The notes: generated by a model from the letters alone, not told the origin. Counted from the first letter of the stretch, positions 45,390 through 54,795 are shown. The stretch is 64,000 nucleotides of DNA from VXPQ01 sp964608315 (GCA_964608315.1 CAZSNF010000005.1:87018-151017), one strand, 5' to 3'. Made by a program: numbers and translations.

Positions 45390-46184
45390 TCACACCGCAA
45401 TCGGCGCCCGAATGTGCGCCTGGGGATAATAATCCGCGATCTCGAAATCCTCGTACGCATACTCGTAGATGGACGGCGGCTTCCGACGGATGACGAGACG
45501 CGGCAAGGGACCCGGTTCGCGGCGGAGCTGTTCCCGGACCTGGTCCAGGTGGTTCAGATAAATGTGGCAATCCCCGCCGGTCCACACGAATTCCCCCGGC
45601 TTCAGGTCGCACTGCTCCGCGAACATGTGCGTCAGGATCGCATAGGACGCGATGTTGAACGGCAAGCCCAGAAAACTGTCCACGCTCCGCTGGTAAAGCT
45701 GGCAGGACAACCGCCCCTGCGCCACATAGAACTGGAAGAGCGCGTGACAGGGCGGCAGGGCCATGCGTTCCAGTTCGTCCACCTTCCAGGCGCTGACGAT
45801 ATGGCGACGGGAGTCGGGATTCTCCCGCAGGCCCCGCAGCACGGCGTCGATCTGGTCGTGAATGCTCCCGTTGTCCCCTTCCCAACGGCGCCACTGTTTC
45901 CCGTACACCGGACCGAGGTCGCCATCCTCGTCGGCCCACTCGTCCCAGATCGTCACGCCGTGCTCGTTCAGGTAGCGGACGTTCGTGTCCCCGTTCAGAA
46001 ACCAGAACAACTCGTGGAAAATACTCCGAAGGTGCAGCTTCTTGGTGGTCAGCAGGGGGAATCCCTCCGCCAGGTCGAAGCGCATCTGGTATCCGAAGGC
46101 GCTGATCGTGCCCGTGCCCGTACGGTCGTTCTTGCGAACGCCTCGGTCCAGAATGTGCTGGAGATAATTGAGATACTGGCGCAT
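45390..46184 (-). CDS. thyA: Thymidylate synthase
   Basis: Methylates dUMP to dTMP with methylene-tetrahydrofolate, giving dihydrofolate for FolA (36666-37208). The 264-residue protein, the same length as the E. coli enzyme, begins MRQYLNYLQHILDRGVRKND and RTGTGTISAFGYQMRFDLAE. It has HELFWFLNGDTNVRYLNEHG, the catalytic-Cys loop ALPPCHALFQFYVAQGRLSC, QRSVDSFLGLPFNIASYAIL, and the nucleotide-binding FVWTGGDCHIYLNHLDQV. Upstream in-frame extension to 46337 is basic and unlike the family, so ATG 46184 is used. No Shine-Dalgarno is visible. Confidence 0.96.
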   Translation of the reverse strand: MRQYLNYLQHILDRGVRKNDRTGTGTISAFGYQMRFDLAEGFPLLTTKKLHLRSIFHELFWFLNGDTNVRYLNEHGVTIWDEWADEDGDLGPVYGKQWRRWEGDNGSIHDQIDAVLRGLRENPDSRRHIVSAWKVDELERMALPPCHALFQFYVAQGRLSCQLYQRSVDSFLGLPFNIASYAILTHMFAEQCDLKPGEFVWTGGDCHIYLNHLDQVREQLRREPGPLPRLVIRRKPPSIYEYAYEDFEIADYYPQAHIRAPIAV

Positions 46185-46448
46185 CGGGGAGGGATGGACC
46201 AGGGTTGCAGGTTGGCGCGTGCGTACCGGGTGGAGTGCGGAATCCGGGCAGCGAAAATCCGCAATACATTCTTGTGCAGGCCCGATACCCATCCGCGATC
46301 CATCCGCGCGTCGCCCCGCAGCGCTGCATGAGCCCAATCTGCAGGCCGCATTTAGAGCAGGGGATATCGAGATCTGATATGCAAATTATGGAATCTGCAG
46401 CGCATTATCATCAGACAACGCCGATATTTTTCCACATCGCAAACGCTT

Positions 46449-46690
46449 CATAAGCGCGAACAACGGGGCCTGGGGCGCATCACAAGACCGAAAAACCCGT
46501 AAACACGAACACAGGGACTGGGCCGCGCATTTGAACGAAACATCGGGCCCCGGATGCGCCCGCCAACCCATGACCCGCCCGACCCTTATGTATTCGCGAA
46601 AAGGCGCGCCACAGGACCAAAAAACCCGCAAGCGCGAACAACAAGGCCCGGGGCGCGCCACAGAACCAAAACCAGATAATCCTTAATAAT
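46449..46690. repeat. Degenerate relative of repeat A/B interior with short internal repeats
   Basis: ATTTGAACGAAACATCGGGC and CTTATGTATTCGCGAAAAGG with GCGCGCCACAG match the alpha interior of copies A and B. It is flanked by shorter repeats: GACCGAAAAACCCGTAAACA and GACCAAAAAACCCGCAAGCG. A worn end (CCAGATAATCCTTAA) appears at 46669-46684. The rest of the 46185-46842 gap holds nothing I can name. Confidence 0.6.
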
Positions 46691-46842
46691 TAAGGCGGCG
46701 ATTTTTGGCGCCTAATATTTTAAAGTCGCGAGAAAATCGGCAGAATCTTCTTGACCGGAAAGGCTCGCATGCGGATATTGGCGGGGCCAGAACATTTTCC
46801 GGCGTCGCAACGACGCGCCCCATTCCCAGCGCCGCAAAGCAC

Positions 46843-47103
46843 ATGGACCCGAACCTGCACCAGAAACAGGCAGTGAACCACCTGAACAAAGTGCTGGAAT
46901 ACGCCCCGTTCGTCGCCGAGGCGGGCCAAGCCACGGTGCACCTGACGCAAGAAGACTGGCATGTGGTCGCCGATGCCCTGTTCAGGATGGACACCCCTGC
47001 AGAAATGATCCCGAAAAAAATCAGAAAATATCGCCTCGCAAACGATTACCGCACCATCCAGCTCGACACAGAGGATTGCCTGATCGACGTGGAAATGATC
47101 TGA
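46843..47103 (+). CDS. Small hypothetical protein
   Basis: An 86-residue acidic protein: MDPNLHQKQAVNHLNKVLEY, APFVAEAGQATVHLTQEDWH, VVADALFRMDTPAEMIPKKI, then a short C-terminal beta-like stretch (YRTIQLDTEDCLIDVEMI). No signal peptide or membrane segment. ATG 46843 is favoured over an in-frame TTG at 46705 because the latter adds a leader with no family-like pattern. It is not part of an operon: thyA lies upstream on the other strand and korA 551 nt downstream. I do not recognise it; coding is likely but not certain. Confidence 0.55.
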   Translation: MDPNLHQKQAVNHLNKVLEYAPFVAEAGQATVHLTQEDWHVVADALFRMDTPAEMIPKKIRKYRLANDYRTIQLDTEDCLIDVEMI

Positions 47104-47654
47104 TCGGCAATTTCACCGAAAATCCCGATACCGGTTCAACCCCTTTTTCCGTGTGGTCGCACATTGCCGAAATTGCTTGTACAATAACGGAATTTAAAAT
47201 TCTCCCAAAAGCTCTTTCAGTACAACTTCGCGTACAAAGTTCGATCCACAGGTATCGCCCCGGCTCCGGAAATCGAATATTCCCTCCAAAGAGGCGCTGG
47301 AAACACTGCGGTAACATTTTTTTCCGAAAGAATCGACTTTATCCGTTTCCCGGCGTACCTTTTACATCAGGCCGCTTCCGAACCCGTACCGCATAGCGGC
47401 TATACGTTATTGCCCGAACAGCCCCGCAACGCCGCCAGGCACCGGCGCCAGCCTGCTTTTTGACTTTCGGTCCGTCGCATTGAACCTGCCGCCTCCTTCG
47501 GCGTTGCACGTTTTTTATGCTGTCCGATCCGCAACCGCAACTGGCCTGCCCCGAGCTGACGCTATCCTGGAGCGCGTCCATCGACTCGATTCGATCTCGC
47601 CCGTAATCAGGTTGCACCTTCGCCCCGGAAATCCCTCGCAAAGACGCCTGCACT
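47104..47654. other. 551-bp intergenic region upstream of korA
   Basis: No gene is supported on either strand. The first half is AT-richer (TTGCTTGTACAATAACGGAA, TTTAAAATTC at about 47178-47207) and could hold a promoter. The second half is GC-rich, with TTTTTGACTTTCGG and CCGCCTCCTTCGGCG, a weak hairpin. Nothing definite. Confidence 0.4.
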
Positions 47655-49532
47655 ATGGGAGTCAAGACGCAGGAAAAAACTGTCCAGGAAATTCCTGAAG
47701 CCACTATTCTTTTCGCGGGCGACTCCGGCGATGGAATGCAGTTGACCGGCGGTCAGTTTACGCTGGCCAGTGCGTACGCCCGAAACGATCTGGCGACGCT
47801 GCCGGATTTCCCTGCGGAGATTCGCGCCCCGGCGGGCACGACCTACGGAGTGAGCGGCTTCCAGCTGCACTTCGGGTCCGTCAACGTGCGTACGCCGGGC
47901 GACGAGGTGGATGTGCTGGTGGCCATGAACCCGGCGGCGCTCAAGGTGAGCATGGACCGCGTACGCAAGGGCGGCACGCTCATCGTCAATGCGGACTCCT
48001 TCGGAAAGAGGGACCTCGATCTGGCGGGATACAGCGAGAATCCACTGGAAGACGATTCGCTGAAGGCGTTCCGGGTGGTCCGGATTCCGCTGACGACCCT
48101 GACGCACGAAACGCTGAGCGATACCGGTCTCGACAAAAAGACCATGGACCGGTGCAAGAATATGTTTGCGCTCGGCCTCGCCTTGTGGATGTATTCCATG
48201 CCGATCAAGCCGGCGCTCGAATGGCTGAACAAAAAATTCGCCCGCAAACCGGAGATTCTGGAAGCGAACCAGCGGGTGCTGAAAAAAGGGAGCCACTACG
48301 GAGAAACGGTAGAGGAGTTCGCAGTCCGCTATGAAGTCCGTCCAGCCAGACTAAAGCCGGGCAAATACCGCGCGATCATCGGTACGGAAGCGCTGGCTAT
48401 GGGGCTGATCGCAGCAAGCCGCAAGTGCGGATTGCCCATTTTCTACGGATCGTATCCGATCACGCCCGCATCGGAAATTCTGCACGAACTGAGCCGCCAC
48501 AAGAACTTCGGCGTGAAGACGTTCCAGGCCGAGGACGAGATTGCCGCGGCGGGCGCCGCGCTCGGCGCAAGTTTCGGAGGCAACCTCGGCGTTACGGCGA
48601 CGAGCGGGCCGGGTCTGGCCCTCAAGAGCGAAACGATCGCGTTGGCCGTCATGGCGGAACTGCCGCTGGTCATCGTGAACATGCAGCGGGGCGGCCCCTC
48701 CACCGGCCTCCCTACGAAAACCGAACAGGCTGATCTGTTGCAGGCCGTCTTCGGACGCAACGGCGAAGCGCCCTTGCCGATCGTCGCTCCGGGAACGCCG
48801 GGCGACTGTTTCTACGCCGCGTTCGAGGCATGCCGCATCGCCGTCAAATACATGACCCCGGTCATCCTTCTCTCGGATGGCTACCTGGGTACGGGCTCCG
48901 AACCCTGGCTCGTTCCGAATGTGGACGATCTGGAAAATTTCGAGCCGTCTTTCGCCTCGGCGCCGAACCGGACCGTCGACGGCGAAAACGTTTTCCTGCC
49001 CTATGTGCGCGACGAGAAGACCCTGGCGCGGCCCTGGGCCAAACCGGGAACGGCGGGGCTCGAACACCGCCTCGGCGGGCTGGAAAAAGAGCATGAAACG
49101 GGCAATGTCTCGTACGAACCGGAAAACCACGAATACATGGTGAAACTGCGCGCCGAAAAGGTGCAGCGCGTCGCGCAGGACATTCCGCCGCTGGAGGTGT
49201 TCGGCGAACAGGAAGGGGATCTGCTGGTCGTCGGCTGGGGATCGACGCGGGGCGCGATCGAGACCGCCGTGGACGCCTGCGTGGCGCGCGGCCTCCGGGT
49301 CGGCGCAACGCATCTTCGGCACATTGCGCCGTTGCCGAACGATCTGGGCAAAATACTCAGTCGATACGAGCATGTGCTGGCGCCCGAACTGAACAACGGC
49401 CAGTTGATCCGGCTGTTGCGCGATCAGTTCCTGCTGCCCATCGCCCCGCTCCGAAAAATCAAAGGGATGCCTTTCAAGGCGCGCGAGATCGAAGAAAAGA
49501 TCTGCGACATCCTCGGACTATCCGCCGCATAA
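47655..49532 (+). CDS. korA: 2-oxoacid:ferredoxin oxidoreductase, fused gamma-alpha subunit (KorA-type)
   Basis: With KorB (next gene) it oxidatively decarboxylates a 2-oxoacid, probably 2-oxoglutarate, to its acyl-CoA, reducing ferredoxin. The 625-residue protein has the gamma domain first (ATILFAGDSGDGMQLTGGQF, residues 14-33; APAGTTYGVSGFQLHFGSVN), then a linker and the alpha domain (PIFYGSYPITPASEILHELS; FQAEDEIAAAGAALGASFGG; VTATSGPGLALKSETIALAV; VNMQRGGPSTGLPTKTEQAD). It lacks the ferredoxin-like delta domain found in four-subunit enzymes. It is followed by korB after 49 nt on the same strand. Pyruvate as substrate cannot be excluded. Confidence 0.92.
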   Translation: MGVKTQEKTVQEIPEATILFAGDSGDGMQLTGGQFTLASAYARNDLATLPDFPAEIRAPAGTTYGVSGFQLHFGSVNVRTPGDEVDVLVAMNPAALKVSMDRVRKGGTLIVNADSFGKRDLDLAGYSENPLEDDSLKAFRVVRIPLTTLTHETLSDTGLDKKTMDRCKNMFALGLALWMYSMPIKPALEWLNKKFARKPEILEANQRVLKKGSHYGETVEEFAVRYEVRPARLKPGKYRAIIGTEALAMGLIAASRKCGLPIFYGSYPITPASEILHELSRHKNFGVKTFQAEDEIAAAGAALGASFGGNLGVTATSGPGLALKSETIALAVMAELPLVIVNMQRGGPSTGLPTKTEQADLLQAVFGRNGEAPLPIVAPGTPGDCFYAAFEACRIAVKYMTPVILLSDGYLGTGSEPWLVPNVDDLENFEPSFASAPNRTVDGENVFLPYVRDEKTLARPWAKPGTAGLEHRLGGLEKEHETGNVSYEPENHEYMVKLRAEKVQRVAQDIPPLEVFGEQEGDLLVVGWGSTRGAIETAVDACVARGLRVGATHLRHIAPLPNDLGKILSRYEHVLAPELNNGQLIRLLRDQFLLPIAPLRKIKGMPFKAREIEEKICDILGLSAA

Positions 49533-49581
49533 GACCGCGCTACTTCAATCCGTACGGGAGCAGCCCCGCTCCCTGTCCGCC

Positions 49582-50832
49582 ATGAAAGACGCCAACGGAA
49601 AATCCAACCACGTTCCTCCTGCCGGGAAAAAGCCGACCATGCCCCCCGCAGGCAAGAAGCCCGCGCTCCCCGCCAAGGGCAAAAAACCGTCGCTTCCTCC
49701 GGGAGGAAAGAAGCCGGTCATGCCGCCCGGCGGAAAGAAACCCGCAGGCCCGCCCGGCCGCAAGCCCGCTGGCCCCGCTAAAAGGCAAAAACCGTCCCTC
49801 CCGATAGGCGCGGGCGGCGACGGAGCGCCCGCCGGCCTGACCAGAAAGGATTTCGCGACCGATCAGGACGTGCGCTGGTGTCCGGGATGCGGAGATTACG
49901 CGATTCTCGCCACCATGCAGCGGCTCATGCCGGAACTGGGCGTGCCGAAGGAAAAAACGGTCTTTGTCAGCGGGATCGGTTGTTCAAGCCGCTTTCCTTA
50001 CTACATGAACACCTACGGGCTGCATTCCATTCACGGACGCGCCCCGGCCATCGCCACGGGACTCAAGGCGAGCCGACCCGACCTGGACGTGTGGATCGTC
50101 ACGGGAGACGGCGACGCCCTTTCCATAGGGGGAAACCATCTGATCCACCTTCTGCGCCGCAACATAAACGTGCAGCTCCTGCTGTTCAACAACCAGATAT
50201 ACGGCCTGACGAAGGGGCAGTACAGCCCCACCTCCGAGCAGGGCAAGGTCACGAAAAGTACGCCGTACGGGTCTGTGGATCATCCATTCTATCCCGTGCC
50301 GCTGGCCCTCGGCGCAGACGCCACGTTCGTCGCACGCACGATGGACCGCGATCCGAAGCACATGCAGGCGATGATGCGACGGGCCCACAGTCACCAGGGC
50401 GCCGCGTTCCTCGAAATCTACCAGAACTGCAACATCTTCAACGACGGGGCCTTCTTCGAATTCACGGAAAGAAACACGAAGGCGCACAGTACGATCTTTC
50501 TGGAACACGGCAAGCCGCTCGTATACGATAACGAGCAACGGGGCCTGCGTCTCAATGGATTCGAAATCGAATCGATCGATCTTTCCAAGGGAAAATGGTC
50601 CGTGGACGACTGCCTTGTCTATAACGAAGGCAGCATAGATCTGGCGAACATCGTGTCGCGGATGTCCTGGCTGGAAGACCTGCCCCGCCCGTTCGGGGTG
50701 TTCTACCGGGAGGATCGACCCGCCTACGAAGAACTCCTGCAGGAGCAAATCGAGGGAATCACCGACAAGCGCGGCAAGGGAGACCTCAGCGCCCTGCTGA
50801 ATGCGGGGGATACGTGGATGATCGGGGCCTAA
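49582..50832 (+). CDS. korB: 2-oxoacid:ferredoxin oxidoreductase beta subunit with a Pro/Gly/Lys repeat extension
   Basis: The thiamine-diphosphate and iron-sulfur subunit. The conserved part (about residues 85-416) has VRWCPGCGDYAILATMQRLM (WCPGCG at the start of the enzyme), FVSGIGCSSRFPYYMNTYGL, the ThDP motif VTGDGDALSIGGNHLIHLLR and NNQIYGLTKGQYSPTSEQGK. The first 75 or so residues are an unusual extension of short repeats, PPAGKKPTMPPAGKKPALPA, KGKKPSLPPGGKKPVMPPGG, KKPAGPPGRKPAGPAKRQKP: strongly basic, Pro/Gly-rich, likely disordered. The usual beta subunit begins near WCPGCGD. Start ATG 49582; internal starts are absent before the core, so the extension is probably translated. Confidence 0.9.
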   Translation: MKDANGKSNHVPPAGKKPTMPPAGKKPALPAKGKKPSLPPGGKKPVMPPGGKKPAGPPGRKPAGPAKRQKPSLPIGAGGDGAPAGLTRKDFATDQDVRWCPGCGDYAILATMQRLMPELGVPKEKTVFVSGIGCSSRFPYYMNTYGLHSIHGRAPAIATGLKASRPDLDVWIVTGDGDALSIGGNHLIHLLRRNINVQLLLFNNQIYGLTKGQYSPTSEQGKVTKSTPYGSVDHPFYPVPLALGADATFVARTMDRDPKHMQAMMRRAHSHQGAAFLEIYQNCNIFNDGAFFEFTERNTKAHSTIFLEHGKPLVYDNEQRGLRLNGFEIESIDLSKGKWSVDDCLVYNEGSIDLANIVSRMSWLEDLPRPFGVFYREDRPAYEELLQEQIEGITDKRGKGDLSALLNAGDTWMIGA

Positions 50833-50845
50833 ACCTCCGACGCTT

Positions 50846-52087
50846 CTACGGCCTCCACGTCCCCTGCGCCACGGCAGGCACGAAATCTTCCAGACCCTCC
50901 GGTTTCCAGAGCAGGGTTCGCTCCAGTTCGGCGCTCATGTACGCCGTCATGAGGAGTTCCACCACTTCGAGACCGGCATGGAAATCCACGTCGGACTGCT
51001 TCCCGTCCAGAAACTGCTGCACGAAGTAGCGATTCTCGTTCTCGTAGCCGTACTCGCAAGCCTCGTTGCCCACCACCGGCATCTGCCCCTGCTCGGCATT
51101 TTGCTTCTCGACCAGGTCTTCGCCCTGCGCCCCCGACACTTCCCGACTGAAGAACAGCTTCGTACCGGCGTCCAGCGTGTTGTGGCACATGGAATACTCG
51201 GGCCCCAGCAATTCAGAACTGAGCCGCAACCCCGCCCCGACAAAACTCCACGAGGTGGTCACTTCCGCAATCAACGGACGCCCCTCTGCATCTTCGTATT
51301 CGATGGTGGCGCGCGCAAAGTCCTCGGACGGACGATTGGCGTAGTCTACCTCCGGCCCGAATCGCTTTTTCAGATCTTCCACGTAATGCGGGCGCGACCA
51401 TTTCAGGCTGGCGATATTGGCCGTGACTTTCCTGAGGCGAATGCTGCCCCGCGGCGCGCCCGGAGCCGTAAGCAAGTACCGACCGACCTCGACGCTGTGG
51501 CACATCATGTCGTTCAATACGCCGCCGCCCTGCATCTCCCCCTGCCAGAACCAGGGCGCGTGCGGACCGCTGTGCTCCTCGGCGGCGCGGGCCAGATAAG
51601 GACGACCCGTAATAGCCGCCGCCCGACGCCAGATGATTTCATGACCGCGCACGAGTCCCGGCTCGAACAACTGATCTTCAAGGTACCCGTGCAGCACGCC
51701 TGCTTCCTCGATCAGTTCGACGACCCGCTTCGCCTCCCGCACGTTACGGCCCAGCGGTTTCTCGCAAGCGATACCGACCAGTTCCCCCTTGCCGGACTTG
51801 AGCGCCGCCACGATTTCTTCCATGTTCTCGATGCGCTTGTGGTTCGGACCGCATATCCAGAGCGCATCGATGGCCGGGTCCGCCACCATTTCGGTGATCG
51901 AACCGTAGGCTTTCGCCTCGCCGACGCGAAGTTCGCGCGCATAAGCGGCCGTGCTTGCCGCGCGCTCGCGGTTCGGACTCCAGACGCCCAGCACGTCCGC
52001 ATCGCGGACCGCCTGCCAGGACAACAAATGAAACCGGGTAATGAACCCGCTGCCGATGAAACCTACTCCAAGTCGTCGTTGAGCCAT
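50846..52087 (-). CDS. Gfo/Idh/MocA family NAD(P)-dependent oxidoreductase
   Basis: A 413-residue sugar or cyclitol dehydrogenase-like enzyme, cytoplasmic. The N-terminal Rossmann fold starts RLGVGFIGSGFITRFHLLSW (GxGxxG-like, residues 4-23), followed by LGVWSPNRERAASTAAYARE and IDALWICGPNHKRIENMEEI, then the family motif GIACEKPLGRNVREAKRVVE (EKP, catalytic Lys). The C-terminal domain has GGGVLNDMMCHSVEVGRYLL with a conserved Asp and His. Substrate is unknown. It starts at ATG 52087 and faces away from the TRAP genes, with about 175 bp between them. It converges on korB, ends 13 nt apart. Confidence 0.86.
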   Translation of the reverse strand: MAQRRLGVGFIGSGFITRFHLLSWQAVRDADVLGVWSPNRERAASTAAYARELRVGEAKAYGSITEMVADPAIDALWICGPNHKRIENMEEIVAALKSGKGELVGIACEKPLGRNVREAKRVVELIEEAGVLHGYLEDQLFEPGLVRGHEIIWRRAAAITGRPYLARAAEEHSGPHAPWFWQGEMQGGGVLNDMMCHSVEVGRYLLTAPGAPRGSIRLRKVTANIASLKWSRPHYVEDLKKRFGPEVDYANRPSEDFARATIEYEDAEGRPLIAEVTTSWSFVGAGLRLSSELLGPEYSMCHNTLDAGTKLFFSREVSGAQGEDLVEKQNAEQGQMPVVGNEACEYGYENENRYFVQQFLDGKQSDVDFHAGLEVVELLMTAYMSAELERTLLWKPEGLEDFVPAVAQGTWRP

Positions 52088-52262
52088 GCCGTAAAATCGG
52101 TTTTTATGTCGGATTTTTGCGCAATATGGGACGAACGGTCAACAAAGTAGGCATTTCGAGCGTTCCCGTGCGTATAATTCAGGCAAGAAATTCGTCGGCG
52201 CGCCGCAGGCGCCACGCAGCGCCGCCCCTGACGTTGCGCCGACCGATCCCGATTCGAACCCC

Positions 52263-53384
52263 ATGAAACGCCGCGCTTTTCTAAAAACGACCGCCGCCGG
52301 AATAGCCGGAGGCAGCCTCCTCGCCGGATGCGGCGGGAGAGCCGACGAAACCGGCGACGCCCCGAACGTGCAAACCCGCCCGCAGGTTCGCTGGCGCCTC
52401 ATATCGAGTTACCCCCGATCCCTCGACACTATTTTCGGCGTGTCGGAAGAAGTAGCCCGGCGGGTGGCCGCCATGACGGAAGGACGTTTTCGGATTCAGG
52501 TTTTTCCGCCCGGCGAACTGGCCCCGGCGACCGAGGCGCTTGGCGCCGTACAGAAAGGCGCCGTGGAAATGGGCCATTCCGCCAGTTATTATTATACGGG
52601 ACACCATCCGGCGCTCGTTTTCGACACGGGCGCGCCGTTCGGCCTTACCGCGCGCCAGCAAACAGCCTGGCTCCGTCACGGCGGCGGCCTGGAGTTGATT
52701 CGATCAATCTATGCGGATTTCAACATAATTAATTTTTTGGGCGGAAATACGGGCGCGCAAATGGGCGGCTGGTTCCGCCGGGAAATAAATACGCTCGAAG
52801 ACTTGCAGGGCATAAAAATGCGCATTCCGGGACTGGGAGGCCAGGTCATGAACGAACTGGGCGTGACCGTGCAGCTCATAGCGGGCAGCGAACTGTACCA
52901 GGCCCTGGAACGCGGCGCGCTCGACGCGGTCGAGTGGGGCGGCCCGCACGACGATATGCGCCTCGGCTTCCACGAAATCGCTCCGTATTATTACTATCCG
53001 GGGTGGTGGGAGCCTGGACCCGGCGTATCCTTTATGGTCAACCGGGACGCCTGGAACGCGCTGCCGTCCGTCTATCAGGAAGCGCTCGAAGCCGCCGCCG
53101 CCGAGGCGGGACTCCGCATGCTTGCGCGATACGACGCCCGCAATCAGGAAGCGTTTCGGACAATGCGAGAGGAAAACAACATCCAGATCAGGCCATTTCC
53201 CCGGGAGATGATGCAGGAAGCGAAACGCATTACCATGGACCTGACAGAAAGCGCCGCGGCGCAGGACCCCGTCTATCGGCAGGCATACGACTCGTACCGA
53301 GCCTTCCGGGAAGATGCATACGCCTGGTTCGCCGCGTCAGAGCACGCCTTTGCCTCCTTTGCGTACCCCCGCCCGATTTCATGA
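52263..53384 (+). CDS. dctP: TRAP transporter solute-binding protein, TakP-like (copy 1)
   Basis: The periplasmic receptor of a TRAP transporter. The 373-residue protein has a twin-arginine-type leader and a lipobox (MKRRAFLKTTAAGIAGGSLL, AGC), so it may be exported folded and anchored. The body matches the 2-oxoacid-binding TakP subgroup: GNTGAQMGGWFRREINTLED, LQGIKMRIPGLGGQVMNELG, GALDAVEWGGPHDDMRLGFH and YYYYPGWWEPGPGVSFMVNR, with the conserved Arg in KMRIPG that holds the carboxylate. The second copy is next to it, and dctQ and dctM follow. The stop TGA is formed in the end of dispersed repeat I. Confidence 0.9.
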   Translation: MKRRAFLKTTAAGIAGGSLLAGCGGRADETGDAPNVQTRPQVRWRLISSYPRSLDTIFGVSEEVARRVAAMTEGRFRIQVFPPGELAPATEALGAVQKGAVEMGHSASYYYTGHHPALVFDTGAPFGLTARQQTAWLRHGGGLELIRSIYADFNIINFLGGNTGAQMGGWFRREINTLEDLQGIKMRIPGLGGQVMNELGVTVQLIAGSELYQALERGALDAVEWGGPHDDMRLGFHEIAPYYYYPGWWEPGPGVSFMVNRDAWNALPSVYQEALEAAAAEAGLRMLARYDARNQEAFRTMREENNIQIRPFPREMMQEAKRITMDLTESAAAQDPVYRQAYDSYRAFREDAYAWFAASEHAFASFAYPRPIS

Positions 53385-53606
53385 ATACTCTGATCAAGTC
53401 CACTTCGATCAGCACTTCACTTTCGCAAGTACAGAACGTTATGATTCGATCGTTAAAATCAGCGGGAAGTGCCCTTCGGGAGGCTGCGAGGGGCACGCTG
53501 GCCGTGTCATTCCTCATTATGTGGGGCCTGCCACATTGCTTCGTCATTCCTTGCCAGCGCGCCCCTCGCAGCCTCTGAACTTCGCGGACTTAATCAGAGT
53601 ATTCAT
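53383..53606. repeat. Dispersed palindromic repeat, full copy I (beta interior) between the two binding-protein genes
   Basis: Ends TGAATACTCTGATCAAG (53383-53399) and TTAATCAGAGTATTCAT (53590-53606) are inverted. The interior shares AAGTACAGAACGTT, GTGCCCTTCGGGAGGCTGCG and GCCACATTGCTTCGTCATTC with copy H. It fills exactly the space from the stop of dctP1 to the start codon of dctP2. Confidence 0.9.
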
Positions 53607-54719
53607 ATGAAACGACGAGATTTTCTTCGCGCCGCCGCGCCGGGTCTGCAAGATGCACAGGCTCCGGAAACGGCCACTGAACAGGCAACAACAGGTGAAG
53701 CGCCTGCCGTGCAGGCCATGCCTCGTGTCACGTGGCGTCTGGCATCCAGTTTCCCTAACGGGCTGGACACGATCTACGGGGCCGCCGAGATTCTGGCCCG
53801 GCGCGTGGAGGGGCTTACGGAAGGACGTTTTCGCATCCGCTCCTATCCCGCCGGCGAACTCATTCCGCCGCTTGAGGTGCTGAGTGGCGTACAGAACGGA
53901 ACGGTCCAGGCGGGACACAGCGCAAGCTACTACTTTCAGGGCAAGAATCCGGCCCTCGTCTTCGATTGCACGATCCCGTTCGGGCTATCGGCGCGGCAAC
54001 TCAACGCCTGGTTCTACTACGGGGAAGGCCTTGCGCTTACGCGGGAAATGTTTGCGGATTTCAACGTGATCAATTTTCCCGGCGGCAACACGGGCGCGCA
54101 GATGGGCGGCTGGTTTCGGCGCGAAATCGGGTCGCTGCAGGATCTGCGCGGACTGAAAATGCGCATTCCGGGGCTGGGGGGCGAAGTGATGAATCGTCTG
54201 GACGTGACCGTGCAGGTCATTCCGGGCGGAGAAATTTACCTGGCGCTCGAACGCGGCGCCATCGACGCCACGGAATGGGTAGGCCCGTACGACGACGAAA
54301 AACTCGGATTTCATGAGATTGCGAAGGATTATTACTACCCGGGATGGTGGGAACCCGGACCCGGTCTTTCGTTCTACGTGAATCGGGACGCCTGGACCGC
54401 CTTGCCGACCCCGTACCAGGAAGCCTTCCGGACGGCCGCCGCCGAAGCCAACGAACATATGCTGGCGCTCTACGACGCCCGAAACGGACCCGCCTTGCGG
54501 CGACTGGTGGAAAGCGGCGTGCAGTTGCATCCGTTCCCGGAAGAAGTGATGACGGCGGCGAGGGGAATTACGGAAGAATTGCTGGAAGAATTCGCCAGCG
54601 ATCCTGCGTATCGCAAGGTGTACGCAGCCTGCAAGGCATGGCGCGACGACGCCTACCGGTGGTTCGGAACCGCCGAACTGGCGTACGGCGATTATATTTT
54701 CGGTACGGGAAACAGTTAG
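53607..54719 (+). CDS. TRAP transporter solute-binding protein, TakP-like (copy 2, damaged signal peptide)
   Basis: A 370-residue paralogue of the neighbouring DctP (GAQMGGWFRREIGSLQDLRG, LKMRIPGLGGEVMNRLDVTV, ERGAIDATEWVGPYDDEKLG, YYYPGWWEPGPGLSFYVNRD). It keeps the twin-arginine start MKRRDFLRAAAPG but then goes straight to LQDAQAPETATEQATT, without the hydrophobic core and lipobox of copy 1. A deletion in the leader is likely, so export is doubtful unless the true start differs. A frame back to 53469 runs through repeat I and gives a cryptic hydrophobic stretch, which I do not accept. The TAG stop touches repeat triplet J. Confidence 0.86.
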   Translation: MKRRDFLRAAAPGLQDAQAPETATEQATTGEAPAVQAMPRVTWRLASSFPNGLDTIYGAAEILARRVEGLTEGRFRIRSYPAGELIPPLEVLSGVQNGTVQAGHSASYYFQGKNPALVFDCTIPFGLSARQLNAWFYYGEGLALTREMFADFNVINFPGGNTGAQMGGWFRREIGSLQDLRGLKMRIPGLGGEVMNRLDVTVQVIPGGEIYLALERGAIDATEWVGPYDDEKLGFHEIAKDYYYPGWWEPGPGLSFYVNRDAWTALPTPYQEAFRTAAAEANEHMLALYDARNGPALRRLVESGVQLHPFPEEVMTAARGITEELLEEFASDPAYRKVYAACKAWRDDAYRWFGTAELAYGDYIFGTGNS

Positions 54720-54766
54720 GGATACTCTGGTCAAATCTACTCTGGTCAAATCTACTCTGGTCAAAA
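54718..54766 (+). repeat. Three tandem 15-bp units derived from the dispersed repeat end (J)
   Basis: GATACTCTGGTCAAA then TCTACTCTGGTCAAA twice, at 54721-54765. Only the left terminal part of the family is present, with GGTCAAA in place of GATTAAA. It begins at the stop codon of dctP2 and lies 30 bp before dctQ. Confidence 0.8.
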
Positions 54767-54795
54767 CCGCTTCGCTGGCGTCATTCAGGTCCCCC

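Noticed and set aside
54721..54765. Three tandem 15-bp repeats as a CRISPR array
   Set aside because: No spacers: units are directly adjacent, and they match the end of the dispersed repeat family. No cas genes are in the window. No other array-like pattern was seen.
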